Assembly: GCA_030039695.1 (NCBI GenBank)
Contig: JASHVB010000064.1
Coordinates: 1 to 11,122 of the forward strand
Direction of reading: 5' to 3'
Origin: Acetobacteraceae bacterium
GTDB lineage: Bacteria > Pseudomonadota > Alphaproteobacteria > Acetobacterales > Acetobacteraceae
Length of the DNA: 11,122 bases
Both the position numbers and the translations under genes were made by a program. Positions 1 through 7,345 of the stretch are shown in pieces. Under the pieces are notes generated by a model. That model saw nothing but the letters and a program-made list of their open reading frames with translations. It did not search any database and was not told the origin of the DNA. The stretch's first letter is position 1. Every line of letters starts with the position of its first letter.

Positions 1-847
1 GGCAGTCTGCAAGCAGTTCGCCACCAGTCGAGACAAGGCACGCCGCAAGCCGCGCTGACGCGTCAGCCGTGGCGCGAAACGGTCGCTCGGGTGGGTGCCG
101 TTCCCATGCGCCAGACCACTCAAGGTCGATGGCGACGCCGTGAGCTTCCTCGGCCGCGGATACCGGCTCTGGCTGTCTCGGTCGATCCCGGCCGACATCC
201 GCAGCGGCAGCTTCAGCGAGGACGCCTGCCGCCGCTGGTACCTGAACCTCGTCTGCGAAGTGCCGGAACACGGACCGCCTGGCCACCATGAGGTTGGCAT
301 CGACCTCGGCCTGAACACCTTGGCCGCGCTGTCTAGCGGCGAAAAGATCACCAAACCGCGCCACATCAGGAAGTCGGCCGCTAAGTTGGCTCGTGCACAA
401 CGTGCCGGGCGCAAGGCACTGGTGCGCAAGATCCACAGGAAGATCGCGGCTCAACGGCGCCATTTCCTCCACGTCAAGTCCACCGAGATCGTCAAAGCCA
501 ACAGCCTGGTCGTGGTTGGCGACGTCATTAGCGCGGCTCTGGCCCGCACGAAGTTGGCTAAGTCCGTCCTCGATGCCGGCTGGGCCGCGTTCCGCTCGAT
601 GCTCCATGACAAAGCCATTAGGCATGGGGCGAGGTTCGTTGCGGCCAACGAGCGATACACGACCCAGACCTGTTCCTATTGCGGTTGTCGCACAGGCTCG
701 CCGAGAGGCGTGAAAGGCCTGCGCGTGAGAGAATGGGAATGCGAGGCGTGTGGTGTTCGGCATGATCGGGACATCAATTCCGCAATCAACATCCTACGCT
801 CGGGCCGGAATGTCGGCCTCCAGCAGACGGAAATCTCCGTCCTTTAG
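1..847 (+). pseudogene. tnpB: TnpB (IS200/IS605 group) RNA-guided nuclease, 5' truncated by window and broken by an internal stop
   Basis: TnpB proteins of IS200/IS605 elements are RuvC-fold nucleases guided by an omega RNA from the element's 3' end. The frame is read from base 2. The first residues (VCKQFATSRDKARRKPR) match the beta-barrel part of TnpB, then TGA at 56-58 interrupts it and the same frame resumes with RVSRGAKRSLGWVPF. Family members normally have Trp at the stop, so TGG to TGA is the simplest explanation. From the ATG at 95 the open part is 250 residues. It carries RuvC-I (GIDLGLNT, D70), a zinc ribbon (C193, C196, C216, C219) and RuvC-III (HDRDINSAINI). The usual RuvC-II Glu position reads VVVGDV, with Gly; E186 in NERYTT may replace it, as in TnpB lineages with a rearranged active site. 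The stop codon TAG is at 845-847. No tnpA is visible. The fragment from 95 lacks the N-terminal domain and is unlikely to be active. Confidence 0.9.
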
Positions 848-873
848 ATGCTATGGGGCGGAGAAGACGTTAA
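826..873 (+). mobile_element. Probable right end of the IS200/IS605-type element (hairpin plus terminal motif)
   Basis: A perfect 6-bp hairpin lies at 826-841 (GACGGA, loop AATC, TCCGTC), overlapping the last codons of tnpB. It is followed by CCTTTAG, then GGGGCGGAGAAGACGTTAA ending at 873. From memory, this resembles the common 3' end of such elements, where a hairpin and a CTTTAGGGCGG-like string lead to a terminal tetranucleotide such as TCAA. The omega RNA scaffold would also come from this region, and its guide would be the bases just beyond the end. The exact boundary is inferred and no empty site is available for comparison. Confidence 0.5.
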
Positions 874-1925
874 CCCCACCGCTCGATCCCGGCGCGCCGA
901 GCGCGCTCGGCCACAATTCCAAGCCACGTGATCTGCGGTAGCAAGGTCAACACCGGGACGTACGGCTTTAGGCTTGACGGCGCGGCGATGAACAGCAAGC
1001 AGCATACGAAGCCGAACGCCGCGAACCCCCAGTGCACCAGCGTCACCACCGGTACTGCCACGCCTGATCGCTGCGCCACCTGATACAGGTGCCCGCGATG
1101 CGGCAGCGTCAGCCGCTCGCCAGCCAGAGCGCGGCGAACCAAGGTGAACGCCACATCGAATAGCACGCCCGACAGCAACATCGGAACCAGCAGAAAGGAC
1201 AGGACGACGCCCTCGAACCGGCTCGCCACGACCGCCAGCATCGCCAGCATGAAGCCGCAGAATTGGCTGCCGACATCGCCCAGAAAAATGCGTGCACGTG
1301 GGAAATTGAAGGGTAGGAAGCCTATCAGGCCAGCCGCCAGCAGCAACGACGCTGCGTAAGCGAACCAACCGTCATGCGTTGCGGCGAGGAAACACAGACC
1401 TGCGGCCGCGATCAGCGACACGCCACCCGCCAGTCCATTCAGTCCATCGATGAAATTCATCGCGTTCGTGGCGAACACGATCCAGGCGACAGTGAGTGGC
1501 GGGCCGAGCCACCCGATCGGCAACGTGCCGACATAGGGCACGCTGTAATTGTGCACATAGATGCCGCTGGCTACCGCCACCAACGCAGCCAGAATTTGGG
1601 CGATCAGTTTGACGCTGAAATTCCAGTCTTTGAGGTCGTCGAGAAACGCCACGACGGCGATCGCCACCGATGCCTCGATGACCCCGAGGAAATAGGGGTC
1701 CGCCAGCCGCGCAAACGCGGCGAACCGGTACAGCACCTCCACGCCGACAAGGAACGCCACCACCACGCCAACGCCACCGCCCTTGGGCGTCGGCAGGGTA
1801 TGCGCCTTTCGCGGATCCGGCCGATCCATCACGCGGACCGCGATCATCAGCCGCACCACCGCGGCCGACAACACTGCCAAGCCGGTGGCGAACGCCAGGT
1901 GATGCAGAATCGCAGCGAGGGTCAC
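870..1925 (-). CDS. Polyprenyl-phosphate sugar-1-phosphate transferase, WecA/WbpL type (glycosyltransferase family 4)
   Basis: Integral membrane enzyme expected to move a sugar-1-phosphate (HexNAc-1-P in characterised relatives) from a UDP-sugar to undecaprenyl phosphate, the first step of many O-antigen or exopolysaccharide pathways. The 351-residue protein has about ten hydrophobic segments and the family motifs in order: KAHTLPTPKGGG (40-51), FLDDLKDW with the Asp pair 96-97, NAMNFIDGLNG (154-164), FLGDVGS with D217, and a cytoplasmic PHRGHLYQ (275-282). That last motif is WecA/WbpL-like rather than MraY-like. The start is GTG at 1925, 7 nt after the SGNH gene stop, so it is the third gene of an operon. 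The TAA stop at 870-872 lies inside the presumed IS right end, so the extreme C-terminus may have been changed by the insertion. The sugar substrate cannot be deduced. Confidence 0.88.
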   Translation of the reverse strand: MTLAAILHHLAFATGLAVLSAAVVRLMIAVRVMDRPDPRKAHTLPTPKGGGVGVVVAFLVGVEVLYRFAAFARLADPYFLGVIEASVAIAVVAFLDDLKDWNFSVKLIAQILAALVAVASGIYVHNYSVPYVGTLPIGWLGPPLTVAWIVFATNAMNFIDGLNGLAGGVSLIAAAGLCFLAATHDGWFAYAASLLLAAGLIGFLPFNFPRARIFLGDVGSQFCGFMLAMLAVVASRFEGVVLSFLLVPMLLSGVLFDVAFTLVRRALAGERLTLPHRGHLYQVAQRSGVAVPVVTLVHWGFAAFGFVCCLLFIAAPSSLKPYVPVLTLLPQITWLGIVAERARRAGIERWG

Positions 1926-1932
1926 GCGGGCA

Positions 1933-2715
1933 TCAGTGCCCTGTGGCGTCAGCCCTGTCGAGTGCTGCGCCGTTGAGGATAAAGCGGGCCAGTGCGGTAC
2001 CCACGCAGGTGCTCAGCAGCGCCACCGCGGTGCGGCGTCTGGCGATGGGCGTGCGTTCCAGGTCGATCAGATCGTCATCGGCCCAGGCATTCATGAGGTC
2101 GAAACGATGGAACAACACAACGCTCGGCATCGTCGCGACCTGCTGCAGCACCGCCTCATACGGATCGAGGTCGGTGTTGGCGCGCAGAAAGCGGCTGAAT
2201 TGCGCGTCCACCAGCACCAGGTCGGCGCCCGCCGCCTGCACGCGCTGCACCCCGTCCTCCAGCGCCGATTCCAGGCTGTCCGGGCTCAGGCCGCGTACCG
2301 CTTCCACGGTGCCGGTTTGCCAGATGACGAGGTGGTAATGCTGCGCGGCGAGGGCCGCGGAGATCAGTGGCACCATGTCCTCGGCGGTCATGCCCTTGCC
2401 GCCGCGGACGGTCAGGTTGAATTTCACATGTGGCAGCGCGGTGTGTAGTGCCTCCAGCATGCGGTAAGGAAAGGACGCTACCGGGGCATGGCCGGGGACG
2501 ACCCCCACTGTGGTCGCGGAGCCCACCGCCAGGATGTTGACCGGGCCGCCCGCAGCAAGCGCTGCGGCGACGGCGTCGAGTGGTTCGTCAGGCACGGCGA
2601 ATTCGTCGGAGACAGGACAGGCCGCCAGAACTGGCGGCGGCTCTTCCCCAGCCTGCGATGACGACTGCGCCGCGACGAGGCCAAGGATAAGAAAGGCCAG
2701 TAATTTAGCATTCAT
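1933..2715 (-). CDS. Secreted SGNH/GDSL-fold protein with degenerate active site
   Basis: 260 residues with an N-terminal signal peptide (about 1-22, MNAKLLAFLILGLVAAQSSSQA) and an SGNH-like fold. The strand holding the nucleophile reads ILAVGSATTVG (61-71), where relatives have GDSLT or GSSST, so the third position, normally the catalytic Ser, is Ala67. Block III reads VIWQTGTVEA, with Val137 in place of the Asn of GTN. The C-terminal DGLHMN-type block with the catalytic His is replaced by an unrelated stretch. The frame is otherwise clean and codon use is normal, so this looks like a maintained non-catalytic variant rather than a pseudogene. It starts 8 nt after the OpgC-like gene with no clear RBS, suggesting translational coupling. 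By analogy with AT3-SGNH proteins, it could act with the membrane acyltransferase on a periplasmic glycan; that role is inference. Confidence 0.78.
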   Translation of the reverse strand: MNAKLLAFLILGLVAAQSSSQAGEEPPPVLAACPVSDEFAVPDEPLDAVAAALAAGGPVNILAVGSATTVGVVPGHAPVASFPYRMLEALHTALPHVKFNLTVRGGKGMTAEDMVPLISAALAAQHYHLVIWQTGTVEAVRGLSPDSLESALEDGVQRVQAAGADLVLVDAQFSRFLRANTDLDPYEAVLQQVATMPSVVLFHRFDLMNAWADDDLIDLERTPIARRRTAVALLSTCVGTALARFILNGAALDRADATGH

Positions 2716-2723
2716 TCGCTTGG

Positions 2724-3875
2724 TCAGTCAGAATGAGATTCCATAGGAACGGCAATGACGGCCGGTTGGCGGGCGGGAGCGCGACCTTTGCCGCGGTACC
2801 AGGCCGCGAGCGTCGCGACTGTCAGCATCGCAATGGCGCCGAACGCATTCGTCACCAGCTGCATCCACGCATCGTCGCTGTACTCCAGGCCAAGGCGGAC
2901 CATGAAACCAAAAAAGATGCCCGAACAAAATACGGGAAGTGAATTTTGCCCCAACAAAACGAACGGCGCCGCATAGCGCGACCGCAGCCAGTTTGCGCTG
3001 ACCGGCACCAGCCGGACCACACCCCAGGTCAGTGCCAGGATCGAGAACAAGCGGGCTGGATGCAGGTCGGTCTTGTCCTGCGAGATCAGCCAGCGGATCA
3101 CCCAGGAGGGCATCGCCGCCAGCATGCGCGGATGCACGTTGATCACGAAGATCACCGCCAGCCCGAATGCGAGCACCGCAATCGATAACACGTCGAACGG
3201 CCAATTCACCCGCGGCCGCGGCGGCGGACGGTAGGCCAGCACCGCACCGATCATGAACAAGAGCTGCCAGGCGAATGGATCGAAATACCAGTCCTGGTCA
3301 CCCCAACCCTGCATGTTGAGGCCGCTCACCGCCACTACGAGGTAGAGCGCGAGCGAGCCGCCCAGCAGCAGTTTCGGCCAGCGCAGCAGCGGCAGCGCCA
3401 GCGCGAAGATCAGTAGCAGCACGACGTAAAGCGGCAGGATATTCAGGAAGTTAGGCTGGAAGCGCAGCAATAGCGCCTCCAGCAGCGCGCGGTAGGGCGA
3501 GTCCGCCAGGATATCGAGCCGCGCCTCGTCCAGATAGTACGCGCGGTCCAGCAGGCGGGCCGAATAAGCAACCTGCGCCGTGAACACCACGAACAGAAAG
3601 ATGTGAGCGATGTACAACGTCCAAGCGCGGCGCACGACGTCCGCCGCCGCGTACAGATAGCCCTGGCGGTCCATCGTCAGGCCATAGGCCAGACCAGCGG
3701 CGTAGCCTGCGAGCAGCACGAACATCTCTGCCGCGTCGCACATGGCGAAATTGTGCAGGCTGTACTGCTCGAGTACGTCGCCGGGTACGTGGTCGGTGAA
3801 AATCCACCACAGCGCCAGGCCACGAAAAAAGTCCACGCGCAGATCGCGCGTCCCGCCTGTGCGGATCAGAGCCAT
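2724..3875 (-). CDS. OpgC-like integral membrane acyltransferase
   Basis: OpgC proteins are multi-span membrane enzymes that in characterised cases add succinyl groups to osmoregulated periplasmic glucans; many alphaproteobacterial homologues are of unknown specificity. The 383-residue protein begins MALIRTGGTRDLRVDFFRG and continues LALWWIFTDH (H29). This R-D-R-D-F-F-R-G ... D-H signature is the hallmark of the family. About ten transmembrane segments follow, and a short basic then neutral tail ends at residue 383. An upstream in-frame ATG at 3965 would add 30 residues without family similarity. I chose 3875 because AGAGGGGG precedes it at good spacing and the family N-terminus begins there. 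It is the first gene of a unit with the SGNH protein (8-nt gap) and the sugar-phosphate transferase, which points to a glycan substrate. The acyl group is unknown. Confidence 0.85.
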   Translation of the reverse strand: MALIRTGGTRDLRVDFFRGLALWWIFTDHVPGDVLEQYSLHNFAMCDAAEMFVLLAGYAAGLAYGLTMDRQGYLYAAADVVRRAWTLYIAHIFLFVVFTAQVAYSARLLDRAYYLDEARLDILADSPYRALLEALLLRFQPNFLNILPLYVVLLLIFALALPLLRWPKLLLGGSLALYLVVAVSGLNMQGWGDQDWYFDPFAWQLLFMIGAVLAYRPPPRPRVNWPFDVLSIAVLAFGLAVIFVINVHPRMLAAMPSWVIRWLISQDKTDLHPARLFSILALTWGVVRLVPVSANWLRSRYAAPFVLLGQNSLPVFCSGIFFGFMVRLGLEYSDDAWMQLVTNAFGAIAMLTVATLAAWYRGKGRAPARQPAVIAVPMESHSD

Positions 3876-4054
3876 GCCGGTCCCCCTCTTGCCGCAGAAT
3901 GTGGGCGGGGCAGGCCGGTAAATGAACAGGCCACAGCATAACGAAATGTCACCGCGGCAATGCACGGGCCGCCGGCTCCTTTCCGGCGTCGAGACGACAG
4001 CCCGGTTGGCAGCTCACGCGCGCCGGCCGGTGCTGGGCCGTGTCCCGCGCGCGG

Positions 4055-4077
4055 TCCCCGGCAGATGACCCCGGGGA
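4055..4077 (+). repeat. 7-bp GC-rich stem-loop in the intergenic region
   Basis: TCCCCGG at 4055-4061 pairs perfectly with CCGGGGA at 4071-4077 across a 9-nt loop. There is no T-run after it on either strand, so it is not a standard terminator. It could be part of a structured leader, or chance in GC-rich sequence. Confidence 0.35.
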
Positions 4078-4363
4078 GCGGTAGCCCCCAGCGCAGGACG
4101 TTGGTGCTGACACGGGGTAGCGTCACAGAGGTGCGCCGGCTCTCAGCTTGGCTGGCCGTCAAGCTCACGCCGATCCGCGTTGCCCTCCGGTCCGTCCGGG
4201 GTCTGCGCCCGCGGATCGCGCGAACTTGGCTCATTGGCCCATGAACGTGCCGACAGGTTCTGCCAACGGTCGCGGGACGGCTGCGTCAGATCTCACAGAG
4301 GAGTGCTTTCTTCTCCTAATCGCAGGCGAAATGGTGTAACTCATCCATCGAACTCCCGATCGG

Positions 4364-4370
4364 AAGGAGG
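4364..4370 (+). promoter_or_regulatory. Strong ribosome binding site of the cupin gene
   Basis: AAGGAGG sits 6 nt before the ATG at 4377, a near-perfect Shine-Dalgarno sequence. It fixes the start of the cupin gene and suggests efficient translation. Confidence 0.8.
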
Positions 4371-4376
4371 CGCCCG

Positions 4377-4934
4377 ATGTTTGATCTCGACCGCTTCGTT
4401 GCTGACTGCGGGGGCGCCCTGGCCACCGGCGACACGACCCACGCGATGCGCCCGGTGGTGGAACGTGCCGTGCGTGACCCCGGCGCGCTGATGGCGGTTC
4501 TGGGCGAGCCTCAGGAGGCGGGCATCAAACTGCTCTACCGCTCGTCGGACCTGACGATTCTCAACGTGATCTGGGGCCAAAACATGACGATCATGCCGCA
4601 CAATCACCACATGTGGGCGGTGATCGGCGTCTACACCGGACGCGAGGACAACATATTCTGGCGCCAGCTTCCGCCAGACGCGCGCTGGCCGATCGAAGCG
4701 GCAGGGGCACGTTCGCTGATGGTCGGCGATGTCTGCCCGCTGGGCGAGACGATCATCCATTCAGTCAACAATCCGCTGAAGCGGCTGACCGGCGCCGTTC
4801 ATGTTTACGGCGGTGATTTCGTCGGCCAGGCGCGCGAGGAGTGGGATCCGGAGACATTGTGCGAGCAGCCGTACGACATGGGCCGGGCGCGGCGGTTGTT
4901 CGAGGATGCGAACCGGACGCGGCCGACGACGTGA
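4377..4934 (+). CDS. Cupin protein of the cysteine-dioxygenase-like metal-dependent family
   Basis: 185 residues with a double-stranded beta-helix (cupin) fold, resembling the predicted metal-dependent enzymes related to cysteine dioxygenase (COG5553-type). The metal site is suggested by MPHNHHMWAVIGVYTGRED (73-91), with H75 and H77 (or H78) as ligands, and by a later His in ETIIHSVNN (H128). Characterised CDO uses a comparable H-x-H ... H triad with Fe(II). No homologue-specific substrate residues can be assigned, so thiol dioxygenase activity is only a possibility. The start is set by the strong RBS at 4364-4370. The gene is transcribed alone toward the decayed acyl-CoA dehydrogenase, with 64 nt between the two 3' ends and no obvious hairpin terminator. 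Confidence 0.75.
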   Translation: MFDLDRFVADCGGALATGDTTHAMRPVVERAVRDPGALMAVLGEPQEAGIKLLYRSSDLTILNVIWGQNMTIMPHNHHMWAVIGVYTGREDNIFWRQLPPDARWPIEAAGARSLMVGDVCPLGETIIHSVNNPLKRLTGAVHVYGGDFVGQAREEWDPETLCEQPYDMGRARRLFEDANRTRPTT

Positions 4935-4998
4935 GAAAAGAGACAAGCTCTCCGGCGCGCAGCAGGAGGTGGCGAGGCGCACCTTCGCACGAGAGAGG

Positions 4999-6064
4999 CT
5001 ATCCCCGCTGCGGCAGCTTCTGTCCCAGCGCCTTGCTGGCGACAAAATTCCGCAGCACCTGTGCCGTGCCCCCGCCGCCGGTGAACATCCTCGCGTCGTG
5101 CGCCATGCGCTCCATCGGATAATCGCGCGAATAGCCGCGCGCCCCGAACATCTGCAGCGCGTCGTTCGTCACCCTGATCGCCATTTCAGACGCGAATATC
5201 TTCGCCTGCCCCGCGAGCAGCGGGTCAGGGAACGGATTGGCCGATGCCGCCGCCTGGCCAATGCAGAGACGCACTGCGAATGCGCGTTGCGCCAACCCGA
5301 GGGCCACCGCCGCCGCGCTGGCTGTAATAGGCGTTCATCAGCTCGGCACAATCGCGCGGCGCGCGATGGATGACGCAGTACCTTCTCGTCGGATATCTCC
5401 AGATCCCGGAAGATGATCTCCGTCTCCGGGACGCCGCGCAGCCTCATCGCCGGTTCGCGCTTGCCGACATCGGACCCATTGGTGTGCCAGCTCTCGGATC
5501 GCGTACTGCGAGGAATCCGCCGATACCGTGCGCACGGCCGTTCTCATCGCGGATGCGCGCGAAAATCAAGCGAAGGCGGGAGACAGCGCCGCCGGTGATC
5601 CAGTGCTTCCTGCCGCTCAGTACGTAGCGTTCGCCGCGGCGATTGGCGCGCGTGGTCATTTCGGTGGCGGTGGATCCGGCATCGGGCTCGGTGATGCAGA
5701 TCGCTGGTTTGTCGCCGTTCAGGACGAGCTCCGCGGCGAGGCGCTTCTGCACTTCCGTGTCATACTCCAACACTGCGGAAATTGCGCCCATGTTGGCTTC
5801 CACCGCAATGCGGCCAGTGACGCCGCCGACACGGGCGAACTCCTCGATGATAATCGCAGCATCGGGCAAACCGCCGCCGGTGCCGCCATATTCACGCGGG
5901 ATGGTGTACCCTGTCAGGCCGGCGTCGCGGAGTGCGGCGACGTTGTCGCAGGGCTACGTTTCCGTCCGATCGGTTTCAGTGCACGCGGCGCCACGACCGT
6001 CTCGGCGAGGTGACGAACCTGTTGCTGCAACCGCCGCTGCGGTTCCGTGAGGGCGAAGTTGCAT
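4999..6064 (-). pseudogene. Acyl-CoA dehydrogenase pseudogene with multiple frameshifts, a stop and a deletion
   Basis: Pieces of one acyl-CoA dehydrogenase occur in order in different frames. The N-terminus is NFALTEPQRRLQQQVRHLAE, apparently with one extra base after ATG 6062-6064. Near 5978 the frame changes to ETDRTE, followed by TAG at 5954-5956. The next segment runs from NVAALRDAGLTGYTIPREYG through KPAICITEPDAGS, the FAD/substrate-binding strand region. A shift near 5469 leads to VGKREPAMRLRGVPETEIIF, another in about 5354-5375 to AELMNAYYSQR, and one near 5308 to VALGLAQRAFAV. About 35-40 residues that normally contain the QFG(R/K)PI motif are missing near 5275. The C-terminus (IFASEMAIRVTNDALQMFGA, then GGGTAQVLRN) is intact and ends in TAG at 4999. 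A functional flavoprotein cannot be made. The lesions cluster in this gene while neighbours are clean, so sequencing error is unlikely. Confidence 0.92.
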
Positions 6065-6160
6065 GGCGGCAGTCCGTGCTGAGGAGCCCGAATGCTGCGT
6101 CCGCTCCCCAGCCCGGGCAAGCGGCTTGATCCGGCAGCGATGGCGGCGTACGGGGCTCAC

Positions 6161-7177
6161 ATGGCACAGACCATCGCAGCGGACGTGGCGATCATCGGCG
6201 CGGGCCCGGTCGGGCTTTTCGCCGTGTTCGAGCTTGGCATGCTGCAACTATCCAGCGTGCTGGTTGACGCGCTGGGCGAGGTCGGCGGCCAATGTACGGC
6301 GCTGTACCCCGAGAAGCCGATCTACGACATTCCAGCGCAACCGGCGATCAACGCGGCGGAGCTGATCGCGCAATTGGAACGACAGATCGCGCCGTTCCAT
6401 GCGCCTCGATTGCTCGGACGCAGGGCACAGGGACTCACCGGCGGTCCAGGTGCGTTCGAGGTGACAACGGACCAGGGAGACCAGCTGCACGTGAAGGCGG
6501 TGCTGATCGCAGCTGGCGCTGGTGCATTTGGCCCGCATCGTCCACCGATCGACGGGCTGGACGCATACGAAGCGACTGGGTCGGTGCAATATTACGTGCG
6601 CCGGCGCGAAGATTTTCGCGGCAAGCGCGTCGTCATCGCCGGCGGCGGCGATTCAGCGGTGGACTGGGCGCTGGCGCTGAAGGACATCGCGCTGGTGTCG
6701 GTGGTGCACCGCCGCGCGAGGTTCCGCGCGGCGCCCGAAAGCGCGGCACAACTCGATGCGGCGGCAGCCCGCGGTGAAATCGAGATGGTGGTGCCGTATC
6801 AGTTGCAGGGACTCCGCGGTTGTCGTGGCAAGTTGAGCGACGTCGAAGTGGCGACGTTGCAAGGCGAGGTTCGGGTGGTACCGGCGGACGTCCTGCTGCC
6901 GTTCTTCGGGTTGTCGATGGATCTCGGGCCGATTGCGGCTTGGGGGCTGGAGCGAGACTTGCACCACGTAAAGATCAATCCTGGGACGTGTGCAACGAGC
7001 GTGCCGGGGGTGTTTGCTGTGGGAGATGTGGTGACCTATCCGGGTAAGCTGAAGCTGATCTTGCAGGGTTTTGCCGAGGCTGCGGTGGCTGCACATGCGA
7101 TCTTTGCAGTCGCGCGCCCGGGGGAGGCGCTGCATTTCGAGTACTCGACAACCAAGGGTGTCCCGAAACCAAATTAA
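6161..7177 (+). CDS. Ferredoxin/flavodoxin-NADP+ reductase, TrxB-like type
   Basis: Flavoprotein that passes electrons between NADPH and ferredoxin or flavodoxin (EC 1.18.1.2 family, as in YumC-type FNRs and many alphaproteobacteria). The 338-residue protein has an N-terminal FAD dinucleotide fold DVAIIGAGPVGLF (8-20), the family string GGQCTALYPEKPIYDIPA (42-59), a second NADPH-binding fold RVVIAGGGDSAVDWAL (156-171), the FAD-contact block GVFAVGDVVTYPGKLKLIL (283-301) and the C-terminal EYSTTKGVP. The CxxC disulfide of thioredoxin reductase is absent, which separates it from TrxB. An upstream in-frame start at 6092 exists, but the conserved N-terminus begins MAQTIAADVAIIG, so 6161 is preferred; its RBS is weak. 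It is divergent from the acyl-CoA dehydrogenase pseudogene. Confidence 0.92.
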   Translation: MAQTIAADVAIIGAGPVGLFAVFELGMLQLSSVLVDALGEVGGQCTALYPEKPIYDIPAQPAINAAELIAQLERQIAPFHAPRLLGRRAQGLTGGPGAFEVTTDQGDQLHVKAVLIAAGAGAFGPHRPPIDGLDAYEATGSVQYYVRRREDFRGKRVVIAGGGDSAVDWALALKDIALVSVVHRRARFRAAPESAAQLDAAAARGEIEMVVPYQLQGLRGCRGKLSDVEVATLQGEVRVVPADVLLPFFGLSMDLGPIAAWGLERDLHHVKINPGTCATSVPGVFAVGDVVTYPGKLKLILQGFAEAAVAAHAIFAVARPGEALHFEYSTTKGVPKPN

Positions 7178-7295
7178 TCACAACGGCACACGCTGGCGTC
7201 TGCAACTCCTTGCAAAGACAGTCCTCAAAGCCCGTCTGCAGCGGTCCAGCCCGTGCGATGGATCTGGATCACCACGCCACGCGCTCGCTCAGCTC

Positions 7296-7328
7296 CATGA
7301 CGACGCCCCGGTTGAGGTTGTCGTCATG
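7296..7328 (+). terminator. Inverted repeat between convergent genes, possible bidirectional terminator
   Basis: CATGACGAC (7296-7304) pairs with GTCGTCATG (7320-7328): a perfect 9-bp stem with a 15-nt loop in the 168-nt gap between two convergent genes. There is no T-run directly after it, so a Rho-independent function is doubtful. Directly downstream is TTGGTGTCTTCGTGGTTAA, a string similar to dispersed 'ACCACGAAGACACGAAG' sequences remembered from other bacterial genomes. Confidence 0.35.
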
Positions 7329-7345
7329 TCTTGGTGTCTTCGTGG

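Larger units (their letters stand above)
3876..4376 (+). other. About 500 nt with no convincing gene, between divergent opgC-like and cupin genes
   Basis: Open frames on both strands here lack recognisable domains and are Arg/Pro-rich, as expected from random high-GC reading. The stretch must contain the divergent promoters for the OpgC-like unit (-) and the cupin gene (+), but I cannot assign boxes with confidence. It holds a 7-bp hairpin at 4055-4077 (TCCCCGG, 9-nt loop, CCGGGGA), a direct repeat TCACAGAGG near 4123 and 4295, and a small AGGAG/CTCCT stem near 4301-4319. A structured leader or small RNA is possible but unproven. Confidence 0.45.

Noticed and set aside
3960..4244. 94-residue plus-strand ORF and the 122-residue minus-strand ORF in the non-coding gap
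   Set aside because: Arg/Pro-rich composition, no domain, no RBS and mutual overlap suggest random open frames.
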